DNA of 64,000 bases from an uncultured Muribaculaceae bacterium (GTDB lineage: Bacteria; Bacteroidota; Bacteroidia; Bacteroidales; Muribaculaceae): the NCBI GenBank assembly GCA_910578075.1, contig CAJTPK010000017.1, positions 9,288-73,287 on the forward strand, in the 5' to 3' direction. The translations under genes were made by a program, and so were the position numbers. The notes below the pieces were generated by a model. The model saw only the letters and a list, made by a program, of their open reading frames with translations, had not been told where the DNA came from and made no database searches. Below, in pieces: positions 1-8,953 of the stretch (position 1 is its first letter; each line of letters starts with the position of its first letter).

Positions 1-855
1 ATCAGCCGCATATTTTTTGAGGTGGTGCATAAGCGCCTCATGATGTTCGCTGTGGATACCGAATACGGCATAAGCCTCGCGGGGAATAGCATTACGCAGA
101 TTGCCACCCTCGATACTGCAGACTGTGATGTCCCAGCTTTGTGAGCAATCCCAGATAAAGCGGGCTATGATCTTATTGGCATTGGCACGTCCGAGATGGA
201 TATCGCCGCCACTGTGACCACCGAGAAGACCGCTTACAGATACTCTCATATATTTGAAGTTCTCGGGAGTATAGCTTCTGTGGTAAGTGAATGTAGCCGT
301 AGTGTCGATACCACCGGCACACCCCACGAATATCTCACCGTCATCCTCTGAATCCAGATTAAGAAGCATGGAGCCGGTGATCATATCCTTGCCAAGATTC
401 TGCGCGCCTTCAAGACCGATCTCCTCATTCACTGTGAAAAGAGCTTCGACCGAACCATGTTCGAGAGTCTTGTCAATCATCACCGCCATAGCAGCAGCCA
501 TACCGATACCGTTGTCTGCGCCGAGTGTGGTTCCACGAGCCTTCACCCAATCTCCGTCAACATATGTATCGATAGGATCCTTCATAAAATCATGGCTGAC
601 GTTGCTGTTCTTCTCAGCAACCATATCCATATGCGACTGGAGGATTACAACGGGAGCGTTTTCGTGGCCCGGAGTAGCAGGTTTGCTCATCACAACATTG
701 CCCACCTTGTCGGTGCGCACCTCCACTCCATTGTCAGCGGCGAATTTCAGAAGAAAATCACGTATCTGCTCCTCATGGCATGAAGGGCGGGGAATCTTTG
801 TTATCTCATCGAAACATTTCCAGATCAATTCCGGTTTAAGGTCTTTTACATCCAT
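1..855 (-). CDS. pepD: Cytosolic aminoacyl-histidine dipeptidase (PepD-like, M20 family), 3' end cut off
   Basis: A zinc-dependent dipeptidase that would cleave small peptides such as Xaa-His in the cytoplasm. The 285 residues in the window begin MDVKDLKPELIWKCFDEI and run off the left edge, so about 200 C-terminal residues are missing compared with the usual length near 485. M20-type metal-site motifs are visible in order: SHMDMV, the GADNGIG aspartate, the NEEIGLEG glutamates and LDSED. No signal peptide is present. The start codon is at 853-855, preceded by an AT-rich leader. It is divergent from the small-peptide/OmpH unit. The M20C assignment is confident; substrate preference is inferred from the family. 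Confidence 0.9.
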   Translation of the reverse strand, partial: MDVKDLKPELIWKCFDEITKIPRPSCHEEQIRDFLLKFAADNGVEVRTDKVGNVVMSKPATPGHENAPVVILQSHMDMVAEKNSNVSHDFMKDPIDTYVDGDWVKARGTTLGADNGIGMAAAMAVMIDKTLEHGSVEALFTVNEEIGLEGAQNLGKDMITGSMLLNLDSEDDGEIFVGCAGGIDTTATFTYHRSYTPENFKYMRVSVSGLLGGHSGGDIHLGRANANKIIARFIWDCSQSWDITVCSIEGGNLRNAIPREAYAVFGIHSEHHEALMHHLKKYAAD

Positions 856-956
856 CTTGTATATTTTTATAATTAAATTTTTATTTTTTTAGTCGGAGAG
901 CACTCCAAAGTTAGCAAAATAATTGGAGAAAAAGACGCTTTTTTCATTTTTTTAGT

Positions 957-964
957 TAATTTTG
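957..964 (+). promoter_or_regulatory. Probable -7 element for the small-peptide/OmpH unit
   Basis: TAATTTTG matches the Bacteroidota -7 consensus TAnnTTTG and lies 31 bases before the GTG of the 46-residue peptide. No good -33 TTTG is present about 20 bases upstream, so activity is uncertain. Confidence 0.4.
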
Positions 965-995
965 CATCTCAATAACCTTAAATGAATTAAAAAAA

Positions 996-1136
996 GTGAA
1001 ATTAACGCTACTAATTACGCTATTTCTCGGAATATCGTTACTTTTGCTGTCCTTTAGATTCGCAGGGGAGAAATCAGTGGGTTGCCACGGTCATCACAAC
1101 GCTGCGCCCAAAGGAGACAGAAGCAAGAGAATCTGA
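996..1136 (+). CDS. Small single-span membrane peptide with a Cys/His-rich tail (46 aa)
   Basis: A short reading frame with a GTG start. Residues 1-22 form one hydrophobic helix (MKLTLLITLFLGISLLLLSF), followed by a basic tail containing GCHGHH. It fits the size and plan of short Bacteroidota proteins often called membrane or secreted protein, which have one transmembrane helix and a short Cys/His tail; this resemblance is from memory. A -7 element lies just upstream and the OmpH-like gene follows 48 bases later, so the two may be co-transcribed. The function is unknown, and the Cys/His cluster could bind a metal. The non-ATG start and small size keep confidence moderate. Confidence 0.45.
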   Translation: MKLTLLITLFLGISLLLLSFRFAGEKSVGCHGHHNAAPKGDRSKRI

Positions 1137-1184
1137 AACCATATATCCATATTATTACCGAAATAAAAAACATCAGAAATAAAA

Positions 1185-1781
1185 ATGAAAAAAATCAACT
1201 CATTCATTGTGGCATCTCTGGCCATCCTCTCTCTTATGGCGACAGCCTGCGCTACTGATAACGCTAAGAAAGAGACTGCAGCAGGAAAGCCTAAGACAGC
1301 GAAAGCTGAAACAAATCTCCCTAACTACCGTTATGTGGATCTCGACTCAATCCTGAGCAAATACAATCTTGCGAAAGATTACAACGAGGAGATGCTCCGC
1401 ATGCAGACAAATATGGAAAGCGCGGCAAAACGCCATGAGAACAAAATCCAGAATTTTGCTTCCACCATGCAGAACAAGATGCAGAACAACGGTTATCTCT
1501 CCGAAGCTTCCTACCGTCAGGATGAGCAGACCATCAACAATATGCAGAGCGAGGCACAGCGCAATCTCGCCACTCTCCAGAACAATTTCCAGACAGCCGC
1601 TGCACAGGCCCAGATGGCTGTAATCGATTCCATCACCACTTTCATAAAGGATTATAACAAGACCCGCGGATACGACGCCATTTTCCAAAAGGCATCCACA
1701 CTCTATATCAACCCCGATCTTGACATAACCGATGAAATTGTGGAGGGTCTCAACGCCCGCTACAACAAGGTGAAGAAATAA
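1185..1781 (+). CDS. OmpH/Skp-family periplasmic chaperone-like lipoprotein
   Basis: A 198-residue envelope protein. A signal peptide ends in a lipobox-like LMATAC, so the mature protein is probably a lipoprotein with Cys22 at its N-terminus. After a Lys/Ala-rich linker, residues 47-198 match the OmpH family: the start YRYVDLDSILSKYNLAKDY, a long Gln/Asn-rich helical region that should form the coiled-coil tentacles, and the final ILYINP-like strand (LYINPDLDIT) leading to VEGLNARY. Skp-type proteins hold unfolded outer-membrane proteins in the periplasm. Bacteroidota carry several copies, and this one is away from the usual bamA cluster. A strong hairpin follows the gene. Confidence 0.85.
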   Translation: MKKINSFIVASLAILSLMATACATDNAKKETAAGKPKTAKAETNLPNYRYVDLDSILSKYNLAKDYNEEMLRMQTNMESAAKRHENKIQNFASTMQNKMQNNGYLSEASYRQDEQTINNMQSEAQRNLATLQNNFQTAAAQAQMAVIDSITTFIKDYNKTRGYDAIFQKASTLYINPDLDITDEIVEGLNARYNKVKK

Positions 1782-1800
1782 TATTTAAACGAAAAGTTTT

Positions 1801-1838
1801 ACTGCGAGCCTGAATCCTGTGCGATTTTGGCTCGCAGT
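1801..1838 (+). terminator. Hairpin terminator after the OmpH-like gene
   Basis: ACTGCGAGCC (1801-1810) pairs perfectly with GGCTCGCAGT (1829-1838), with an 18-base loop, followed by TTGTTATAA. Its last base is also the first base of the hflX -33 element. Confidence 0.7.
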
Positions 1839-1869
1839 TTGTTATAAACAAAGAGATTTGCTATATTTG
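1838..1869 (+). promoter_or_regulatory. Bacteroidota-type promoter for hflX
   Basis: TTTG (1838-1841), a 20-base spacer and TATATTTG (1862-1869) match the TTTG-N19-21-TAnnTTTG consensus exactly. The hflX ATG begins 14 bases after the -7 element, so the leader would be very short. Confidence 0.75.
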
Positions 1870-1883
1870 CACAGAAATTACTT

Positions 1884-3113
1884 ATGATAGAAGACAATAT
1901 AATAAATAAGGAAGCCAACGAGCGCACGGTGCTTGTCGGGCTTGCGACAAAAGCTCAGAACGAGACAAAAGCCAACGAATATCTCGATGAGCTGGCGTTC
2001 CTCGCACGCACCGCCGGTGCGGAGCCGGAGATGCGTTTCATCCAGAAACTCGATTATCCCAATCCCCGCACATATGTCGGAACAGGTAAGCTCGAGGAGA
2101 TACGTCAGTATGTTGAAGACAAAGAGATCGGACTCGTGATTTTCGATGACGACCTGTCGCCCAAACAGGTGGCAAATATCGAACGCGAGCTAAAGGTGAA
2201 AATACTTGACCGCACAAGTCTTATTCTTGACATTTTCGCAAAGCGCGCCCAGACTGCCACCGCACGTACGCAAGTTGAGCTTGCCCAATACCAATACCTT
2301 CTCCCCCGACTCACACGCATGTGGACTCACCTTGAGAGACAGCGTGGAGGTATCGGTATGAGAGGTCCCGGTGAGACCCAGATAGAGACAGACCGTCGTA
2401 TCATCCTCGATAAGATCTCACGTCTTAAGGAGGAACTAAAAAGCATCGACCGCCAGAAAAGCATCCAGCGCAAGAACCGTGGCAAACTGACGCGTGTGGC
2501 ATTGGTTGGCTATACCAACGTTGGGAAATCCACGTTGATGAATCTTCTGAGCAAGAGCGATGTATTTGCCGAAAACAAACTTTTCGCCACACTTGACACA
2601 ACGGTGCGAAAGGTAATTATAGACAATCTTCCATTCCTTCTGTCAGACACCGTAGGATTCATCCGCAAACTCCCCACACACCTTGTGGACTCCTTCAAAT
2701 CCACGCTTGACGAGGTGCGGGAGGCTGATATTCTTGTACACGTAGTGGATGTGAGCCATCCGCAATTCGAGGAGCAGATCGAAGTCGTCAACAAGACACT
2801 TGCCGATGTATGCGGAGCCGCCGAGAAACCGATGATTCTCGTCTTCAATAAAATAGATGCTTTCACCTACACACCCAAAGATGAAGATGATCTGACCCCG
2901 AAGACACGTGAAAATATCTCCCTTGATGAATTCAAGCAGACCTGGATGTCAAAGATGAACAACAATTGCGTTTTCATCTCGGCAAAAGAGAAAATAAATA
3001 TCGACGCGCTCAAGGATATGCTCTATGAGAAAGCCAAGGAGATACACACCGAGCGTTTCCCTTACAATGACTTCCTCTTCCAGAAATATGACGACCTTGA
3101 CACAACAGTATAA
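1884..3113 (+). CDS. hflX: GTPase HflX
   Basis: A ribosome-associated GTPase of the Obg-HflX superfamily, which splits stalled or heat-damaged 70S ribosomes. The 409-residue protein has the HflX N-terminal domain (about 15-130), the coiled region with the family signature GPGETQIETDRR (161-172), and the G domain: G1 GYTNVGKST at 209-217, G3 DTVGF at 255-259 and G4 NKID at 322-325. The ATG sits just downstream of a consensus promoter. The 3' end overlaps the next gene by 26 bases, suggesting translational coupling with the DUF4954 gene. Confidence 0.95.
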   Translation: MIEDNIINKEANERTVLVGLATKAQNETKANEYLDELAFLARTAGAEPEMRFIQKLDYPNPRTYVGTGKLEEIRQYVEDKEIGLVIFDDDLSPKQVANIERELKVKILDRTSLILDIFAKRAQTATARTQVELAQYQYLLPRLTRMWTHLERQRGGIGMRGPGETQIETDRRIILDKISRLKEELKSIDRQKSIQRKNRGKLTRVALVGYTNVGKSTLMNLLSKSDVFAENKLFATLDTTVRKVIIDNLPFLLSDTVGFIRKLPTHLVDSFKSTLDEVREADILVHVVDVSHPQFEEQIEVVNKTLADVCGAAEKPMILVFNKIDAFTYTPKDEDDLTPKTRENISLDEFKQTWMSKMNNNCVFISAKEKINIDALKDMLYEKAKEIHTERFPYNDFLFQKYDDLDTTV

Positions 3114-4719
3114 ACCGCTCCGATGGTGGGAAATCCGCAAACTTGAGGAGAACGGATGTATATGTAATGACTGGAGCCGTGTCCGTGTGAGCGACGGCAC
3201 AGACTTCAACCGCATACGCAATGTCCGGTTTGCCGGGGATATCCTTATCGGAGCTGATGTCACTATTGAGAACGTAGGGCTTCTTGAGATGGAAACAGAA
3301 GCTCTTTGCGGTCTTGGCGCCGAAGTATGCGTTCTCGATGAGACAGGCTCCAGGAGCGTAAGAATATATCCCGGTCTATCCGCCCAGCTTGCGATGCTGA
3401 TTGCCAGAGACCCAGCCTGGGCGCAAGGTCCGGCAAAGGATATGCTTGAGGAGCATATCAACAATTTTCCCGTTGACAGAGCCATAGGAAACGGAGCAGT
3501 GATACGCAACTGCGGCAGAATATTCAATGTAGCCATCGGACCGGAAGTCAAGATAGAGGGAGCCAGCAGTCTCTGCAACGGCATGATAATCAACAATGCC
3601 GCCCATGGCAGAGGATTTGCGAGAATCGGAGCCGGCGTGGATGCCGACAATTTCATAATAGAGGATGGTGCCGTAGACTCCGGTGCTATAATAAGAAACT
3701 GCTACATAGGTCAGGGAGCTGTTATCGAAAAAGGATTCACAGCCCATGACTCCTTGATTTTCGCCAACTGCTCCCTTGAAAACGGGGAGGCGTGTGCGCT
3801 TTTTGCCGGGCCATACACAGTGAGCATGCATAAATCATCTCTCCTTATAGGCTGTCAAACAAGTTTCATGAATGCAGGAAGCGGCACAAACCAGAGCAAC
3901 CATATGTACAAGCTCGGTCCTGTACACTGGGGAATCCTGGAACGCGGTGTGAAGACATCTTCCGATTCATATCTCATGTTAGGAGCAAAAATCGGTGCTT
4001 TCTCCTTACTGATGGGGCAACATAAGACACATCCTGATTCTTCTCAATTCCCATTCTCATATTTGTTTGGTGATGACAGAGGGGCTACCGTGGTTGTGCC
4101 CGGGGCAATGCTACGCAGCTGCGGTCTTATGAGGGATGAGAAAAAATGGCCTGCGCGCGACCGCAGGCAGAAGCGAAAACTTCCTCTTCACGACCGTATT
4201 GTGTTTGATGTGCTCAATCCGCTTACCGTAGACACAATGCTGGCAGCAGTGGATGTGATTGGAAAACTTCTTGCTCTGCCTGCCGATGACGACAGATATC
4301 TACGTTACCGCGGCATGAAATTCACCCGTGCCGCCCTTGAACGCGCCCGTCATCTCTACGAACTTGCAATATACAAATACCTTCATCTGCACACTGCGGA
4401 AAATGGATTTCCACCTCGCGAACCCGGTTCAGAGGCAACCCAATGGGTTGATGTCGCAGGTCAGCTGATGCCTCGCGCCTCGATGCGCAGAGCCATGGAA
4501 AAAGAGAGTGTGGAAGAGATGGAAGAGACATTCGACAAGGCTTTCCGTCATTACCCGAACCTGCAGAGGGCATGGATTGCATCACGCTTCGACGACCGCT
4601 GGCGGCGCACACCTGAAGTCATAGCTGACTATGCAGCGGAATTCGACCGCATGATCGACGAAGACCGCCATAAATACCTGGATGACCTCGCCGCCCAGAA
4701 CGAGATGCTCAAACTATAA
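3088..4719 (+). CDS. DUF4954 family left-handed beta-helix protein
   Basis: A 543-residue cytoplasmic protein. The N-terminal YKPLRWWEIRKLEENGC is the usual opening of DUF4954 proteins. Much of residues 50-360 is hexapeptide-like (runs such as IRNCGRIFNVAIGPEVKIEG), predicting a left-handed parallel beta-helix as in sugar-nucleotide acyltransferases. The C-terminal 170 residues are mostly helical. I chose the ATG at 3088 because the family homology starts there; a more upstream ATG at 3025 lies deeper inside hflX. The biochemical role is unknown. A sugar-nucleotide or acyltransferase-like activity is only an inference from the fold. It is probably translated from the hflX transcript. Confidence 0.8.
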   Translation: MTTLTQQYKPLRWWEIRKLEENGCICNDWSRVRVSDGTDFNRIRNVRFAGDILIGADVTIENVGLLEMETEALCGLGAEVCVLDETGSRSVRIYPGLSAQLAMLIARDPAWAQGPAKDMLEEHINNFPVDRAIGNGAVIRNCGRIFNVAIGPEVKIEGASSLCNGMIINNAAHGRGFARIGAGVDADNFIIEDGAVDSGAIIRNCYIGQGAVIEKGFTAHDSLIFANCSLENGEACALFAGPYTVSMHKSSLLIGCQTSFMNAGSGTNQSNHMYKLGPVHWGILERGVKTSSDSYLMLGAKIGAFSLLMGQHKTHPDSSQFPFSYLFGDDRGATVVVPGAMLRSCGLMRDEKKWPARDRRQKRKLPLHDRIVFDVLNPLTVDTMLAAVDVIGKLLALPADDDRYLRYRGMKFTRAALERARHLYELAIYKYLHLHTAENGFPPREPGSEATQWVDVAGQLMPRASMRRAMEKESVEEMEETFDKAFRHYPNLQRAWIASRFDDRWRRTPEVIADYAAEFDRMIDEDRHKYLDDLAAQNEMLKL

Positions 4720-4749
4720 CCGGCGCGACGTATTTTCAGATTTTTTTAT

Positions 4750-4757
4750 TAAATTTG
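4750..4757 (+). promoter_or_regulatory. Probable -7 element for valS
   Basis: TAAATTTG matches TAnnTTTG and lies 63 bases before the valS ATG at 4821. The expected -33 position is not TTTG, so the site is moderately supported. Confidence 0.4.
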
Positions 4758-4820
4758 CAGCTTGAAAGTCAAGATAATAAGAAGTTGCGTAGACAGCTTC
4801 ATAATACTCAACATATAATC

Positions 4821-7445
4821 ATGAACGAATTAGCCACCAAATATGATCCTTCCGCAGTGGAGGGTAAATGGTATGAATATTGGATGGAACACCGTCTGTT
4901 TCATTCCGAGCCGGATGAACGTGAGCCTTATACAATTGTGATTCCTCCACCAAACGTGACCGGTGTGCTCCATATGGGTCACATGCTCAACAACACCATC
5001 CAGGATATTCTCACCCGTCGCGCCCGTATGATGGGCAAGAATGCGCTCTGGGTTCCCGGCACAGACCATGCCGCCATATCCACAGAGGCTAAGGTTGTGG
5101 CAAAACTCGCATCGGAAGGGATAGCCAAGACAGATCTCACCCGCGAAGAATTCCTGAAACACGCATGGGACTGGACTGATAAATATGGCGGCATTATCCT
5201 CCAGCAGCTACGTAAACTCGGTGCGTCATGCGATTGGGAGCGCACAGCTTTCACAATGGACGAGACACGTTCGGAAAGCGTGATAAAAGTCTTCAACAAA
5301 CTTTATGACAAAGGTTATATCTACCGAGGTGTGCGAATGGTGAACTGGGATCCCCAGGCACTCACCGCCCTATCCGATGAAGAGGTCATCTACAAAGAGG
5401 AGCAGAGTCATCTCTTCCACCTGCGCTATTTCGTAGAGGGAGAGCCTGACAAATATATCGTTGTAGCCACCACGCGTCCCGAGACGATTCTTGGAGATAC
5501 CGCTGTGTGTGTGAACCCCAACGACGAACGCTACACATGGCTCAAAGGAAAGAAGGTAATTGTGCCTATGGTGGGACGCGCAGTGCCTATCATCATGGAT
5601 GATTATGTGGAGATGGACTTTGGAACAGGATGTCTCAAGGTTACTCCGGCGCATGATGTCAACGACTATATGCTTGGAGACAAATACAATCTCCCCTCCA
5701 TTGACATCTTCAATGACAACGGCACAATCTCTGAAGCCGGCGGCATGTATGTCGGCATGGACCGCTTCGATGTCCGCAAGCAGATCATGGAAGACCTCCA
5801 GAAAGCCGGACTTGTGGAAAAAGTGGAAAACTATGTCAATAAAGTAGGTCATTCAGAGCGTACAGACGCTGTTATAGAGCCGAAACTCTCGATGCAGTGG
5901 TTCGTGAAGATGGAGGAGATTGTAAAACCGGCTCTTGCCGCCGTCATGGAAGACGACATCAAGTTCATCCCCGTAAAATTCAAGAACACCTACCGCCACT
6001 GGATGACCAACATCAAAGACTGGTGTATATCCCGTCAGCTCTGGTGGGGACATCAGATTCCCGCATGGTTCCTTCCTACAGGAGGTTTTGTTGTTGCCGA
6101 AAATGAGGAACAGGCTCTTGTGAAAGCCATCGAGAAGAGCGGAGATGCATCTCTCACACTCAGTGACCTCAAGCGCGACCCGGATTGCCTCGACACCTGG
6201 TTCTCATCCTGGCTATGGCCGATTTCCCTTTTCAATGGAATTCTCGACCCGGAAAACAAGGAATTCAAATATTACTATCCCACCGCTGATCTTGTAACTG
6301 CTCCAGACATCATTTTCTTCTGGGTGGCTCGTATGATCATCGCCGGATATGAATTCGCAGATAATAAGCCCTTCAACAATGTATATTTCACCGGAATCGT
6401 ACGTGACAAGATCGGTCGCAAGATGTCCAAATCTCTGGGCAACTCACCTGACCCGCTTGATCTGATCGACAAATTCGGAGCTGACGGCGTCCGCATGGGT
6501 CTCATGCTTGCCGCTCCCGCCGGTAATGACATCATGTATGATGATTCTCTGTGCGAGCAGGGACGCAATTTCTGCAACAAGATATGGAATGCATTCCGAC
6601 TCGTGAAGGGCTGGGAAATCGGCGATACCACCGAGCAGCCGGAAAGCGCTCGCAAAGGCATCGAATGGTTTGCCGCAGTGCTCAACAACACAATCGCTGA
6701 AGTTGATGATCTGATGGGCAAATTCCGCATATCGGAGGCACTTATGGCTATCTACAAACTGTTCTGGGATGAGTTCTCCTCTTGGTATCTGGAGGTTGTA
6801 AAACCTGCGTATGGTCAACCCATCGACAAGGCTACCTATGAGGCTACTCTCGGATTCTTCGACACCCTGCTGAGACTCCTTCACCCATTCATGCCGTTCA
6901 TCACGGAGGAGTTGTGGCAGCATCTTGCCGAGCGTAAACCTGGAGAGAGCATAATGTATGCCCAGCTTCCAAAAGTTGAGACAACAGATGCCCCTGTAAT
7001 CGCAGGCTTCGAGACACTCAAAGAGGTCATCGCCGGTATCCGCACAATCCGCAAGCAGAAACAGATAGCACAGAAAGAAGCTCTCCAGCTCAATATAAAA
7101 GGAAACCACAATAATGAACTTGATTCCATATTGAGCAAGATGGGAAATCTCTCAGCCATCAACACTGTCAACGAAAAAGAGGCAAGCGCGGCTGCTTTCA
7201 TCGTGGGTGCCACAGAATACAGCATTCCTTTGCAAGATAAAATCAATGTAGAGGAAGAGCTTGCCAAACTCAACAAGGATCTTGAGTATTATACAAAATT
7301 CCTTGCCGGTGTTGAGAAGAAGCTTTCCAATGAGAAGTTTGTAAACAACGCTCCCGAGGCGGTAGTTGCCGTAGAGCGCAAGAAGCAAAGCGATGCCAAC
7401 GAGAAAATAGCAGCTATCAAGGCTTCTATCGAAGCTCTCAGCTGA
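4821..7445 (+). CDS. valS: Valyl-tRNA synthetase
   Basis: Charges tRNA-Val with valine in the cytoplasm; a class I aminoacyl-tRNA synthetase of 874 residues, normal length. The HIGH motif appears as HMGH (51-54) after PPPNVTGVL. The KMSKS motif is RKMSKSLGNSPDP (KMSKS at 534-538). The editing domain lies between them (about 190-330, with TTRPETILGDTAV). A C-terminal coiled-coil arm (about 810-874, rich in Glu/Lys/Leu) is present. The ATG at 4821 opens with the family start MNELATKYDPSAVEGKWYEYW; upstream in-frame alternatives are TTG codons in the leader. It appears single-copy and intact. Confidence 0.97.
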   Translation: MNELATKYDPSAVEGKWYEYWMEHRLFHSEPDEREPYTIVIPPPNVTGVLHMGHMLNNTIQDILTRRARMMGKNALWVPGTDHAAISTEAKVVAKLASEGIAKTDLTREEFLKHAWDWTDKYGGIILQQLRKLGASCDWERTAFTMDETRSESVIKVFNKLYDKGYIYRGVRMVNWDPQALTALSDEEVIYKEEQSHLFHLRYFVEGEPDKYIVVATTRPETILGDTAVCVNPNDERYTWLKGKKVIVPMVGRAVPIIMDDYVEMDFGTGCLKVTPAHDVNDYMLGDKYNLPSIDIFNDNGTISEAGGMYVGMDRFDVRKQIMEDLQKAGLVEKVENYVNKVGHSERTDAVIEPKLSMQWFVKMEEIVKPALAAVMEDDIKFIPVKFKNTYRHWMTNIKDWCISRQLWWGHQIPAWFLPTGGFVVAENEEQALVKAIEKSGDASLTLSDLKRDPDCLDTWFSSWLWPISLFNGILDPENKEFKYYYPTADLVTAPDIIFFWVARMIIAGYEFADNKPFNNVYFTGIVRDKIGRKMSKSLGNSPDPLDLIDKFGADGVRMGLMLAAPAGNDIMYDDSLCEQGRNFCNKIWNAFRLVKGWEIGDTTEQPESARKGIEWFAAVLNNTIAEVDDLMGKFRISEALMAIYKLFWDEFSSWYLEVVKPAYGQPIDKATYEATLGFFDTLLRLLHPFMPFITEELWQHLAERKPGESIMYAQLPKVETTDAPVIAGFETLKEVIAGIRTIRKQKQIAQKEALQLNIKGNHNNELDSILSKMGNLSAINTVNEKEASAAAFIVGATEYSIPLQDKINVEEELAKLNKDLEYYTKFLAGVEKKLSNEKFVNNAPEAVVAVERKKQSDANEKIAAIKASIEALS

Positions 7446-7473
7446 TGCTTTCTTAGATTGATATAAAAAACCG

Positions 7474-7505
7474 ACAGGGAGAGTATCCAAAAGAGCTCTC
7501 CCTGT
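7474..7505 (+). terminator. Hairpin terminator after valS
   Basis: ACAGGGAGAG (7474-7483) pairs perfectly with CTCTCCCTGT (7496-7505) across a 12-base loop. The downstream tract is only weakly T-rich. Confidence 0.6.
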
Positions 7506-7545
7506 TGTTATAATAAGAAGTTGTTTAAACTTTAAAACTTCACAT

Positions 7546-8826
7546 ATGAATAAACTTTTTACTGCATTATTGACTTTGATCGTATTTTGCTTCGCTTCCG
7601 TAAACGCCCAGCATTATGTAGGCGGAGATATTTCACTTCTGCCTGAATACGAGAAATCCGGAGCGGTCTACAAGGATGTGAACGGAACAATTATTCCGGA
7701 TCTTCTTCCCTGGCTAAAGAATCAAGGTATGAACGCCATGCGCGTGCGCCTCTTCGTAAATCCAAAGAAATACCAGGAATTACATAAGAATGACACCGGA
7801 TCCGACACTAAATATGATCCAAATGCCTGCCAGGATCTTGAATATATCACACCCATATGCAAGAAGATAGTTGACAACGGCATGGATCTCATGCTGGATT
7901 TCCATTATTCCGACACATGGGCTGACCCCGCAAAACAATGGACACCTATTGACTGGGAAAATCTATCTGACGAGCAACTATATCAGAAGATATACGATTA
8001 TACCAAAGAGACACTGGAGACGTTGAAATCGCAAGGTATCGTGCCCGCTTTCATCCAGCCCGGCAACGAGATAAGCTACGGCATGCTCTGGGGAAAACTC
8101 GGATCTGCCGAAAGCAGCCTTAAAAAAGTATATATGAATAACAACGCCAACTGGGATCGATTCGGCAAACTTCTCAGCCAGGCAATCAAGGCTTGCCGCG
8201 AAGTGTGTCCGGAGGCAAAGATCGTAATTCATACGGAACGTACGGCACAGCTTGATGTTGAGAAGTACTTTTACGACAAAATGAAAGAGATGAATATTGA
8301 CTATGATATCATCGGACTCAGCTACTATCCCTATTTCCACGGTAAAATCAACGTGCTCGACAGCTCACTCTCGATGCTTGAGGCAAATTACCCCGAGAAG
8401 AATATAATGATAGTAGAGACAGGCTACTCATATGCATGGGAAGTTCCCGGTACAGATAAGCCTGTGGACTATCCGTACACCTCTGCCGGACAGAATCAAT
8501 TTGCTACCGCGCTCGTAAACACCCTGGAGAAACACAGCTCTGTTGACGGACTGTTCTGGTGGTGGATGGAATATAACGCCTACAGCACCAGTCTTTCAGG
8601 CTGGTACAATGCTCCCCTTTTCGACAGCCGTGACGGAAAGGCACTTCCTGCCCTCACCACGATATGCAGTTTCTCCAAATCAAGCGGCGTCACAGAACTT
8701 CCGGCTGACAATTCCACCATCCCCACCCTCTGGTATAATCTACAGGGACAACCGGTGGCAGCTCCGGATGCACACTCCGCTCCTGGCATATATGTTTCAC
8801 GCGATAAGAAGATAATAATCCGCTAA
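7546..8826 (+). CDS. Secreted arabinogalactan endo-beta-1,4-galactanase (GH53)
   Basis: Hydrolyses beta-1,4-galactan, the side chain of pectic type I arabinogalactan. The protein has 426 residues with a signal peptide ending near SVNAQ. The GH53 barrel starts at HYVGGDISLLPEYEKSG. The acid/base glutamate is E175 in QPGNEISYG and the nucleophile is E291 in MIVETGYSYAW; MRVRLFVNP is another family signature. After the barrel, about 30 C-terminal residues (LWYNLQGQPV..PGIYV..DKKIIIR) form a sorting-like tail shared with other secreted proteins in this window. The gene is monocistronic and convergent with GH97. It could serve the pectin-type locus at 31-52 kb, but no shared operator is visible. 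Confidence 0.92.
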   Translation: MNKLFTALLTLIVFCFASVNAQHYVGGDISLLPEYEKSGAVYKDVNGTIIPDLLPWLKNQGMNAMRVRLFVNPKKYQELHKNDTGSDTKYDPNACQDLEYITPICKKIVDNGMDLMLDFHYSDTWADPAKQWTPIDWENLSDEQLYQKIYDYTKETLETLKSQGIVPAFIQPGNEISYGMLWGKLGSAESSLKKVYMNNNANWDRFGKLLSQAIKACREVCPEAKIVIHTERTAQLDVEKYFYDKMKEMNIDYDIIGLSYYPYFHGKINVLDSSLSMLEANYPEKNIMIVETGYSYAWEVPGTDKPVDYPYTSAGQNQFATALVNTLEKHSSVDGLFWWWMEYNAYSTSLSGWYNAPLFDSRDGKALPALTTICSFSKSSGVTELPADNSTIPTLWYNLQGQPVAAPDAHSAPGIYVSRDKKIIIR

Positions 8827-8876
8827 GGTCTCATTTCATAAAAAGGAGATCCAAGATCACTGACTTACCAACGCGA

Positions 8877-8910
8877 CAGTCCCCGCCGGAACAAGTTCCG
8901 GCGGGGACTG
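8877..8910. terminator. Strong bidirectional terminator between GH53 and GH97
   Basis: CAGTCCCCGCCGGAAC (8877-8892) and GTTCCGGCGGGGACTG (8895-8910) form a perfect GC-rich 16-bp inverted repeat with a minimal loop, followed by CTATTTT. It lies between convergent genes and probably ends both transcripts. Confidence 0.8.
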
Positions 8911-8953
8911 CTATTTTCCGGAGATATATCCGGAAACTCATTGTATAATCAAA

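Noticed and set aside
287..892. Long open frame antisense to the dipeptidase
   Set aside because: The minus-strand M20 dipeptidase has full motifs over the same region, and the antisense translation has no family features; it is a shadow frame.
3025..3087. Longer N-terminus for the DUF4954 protein from the ATG at 3025
   Set aside because: The extra 21 residues have no family similarity and would extend the overlap with hflX to 89 bases; the family start lies just after 3088.
2949..3656. 235-codon minus-strand frame over hflX/DUF4954
   Set aside because: Opposite to two clear coding genes; composition is typical of a reverse-frame translation.
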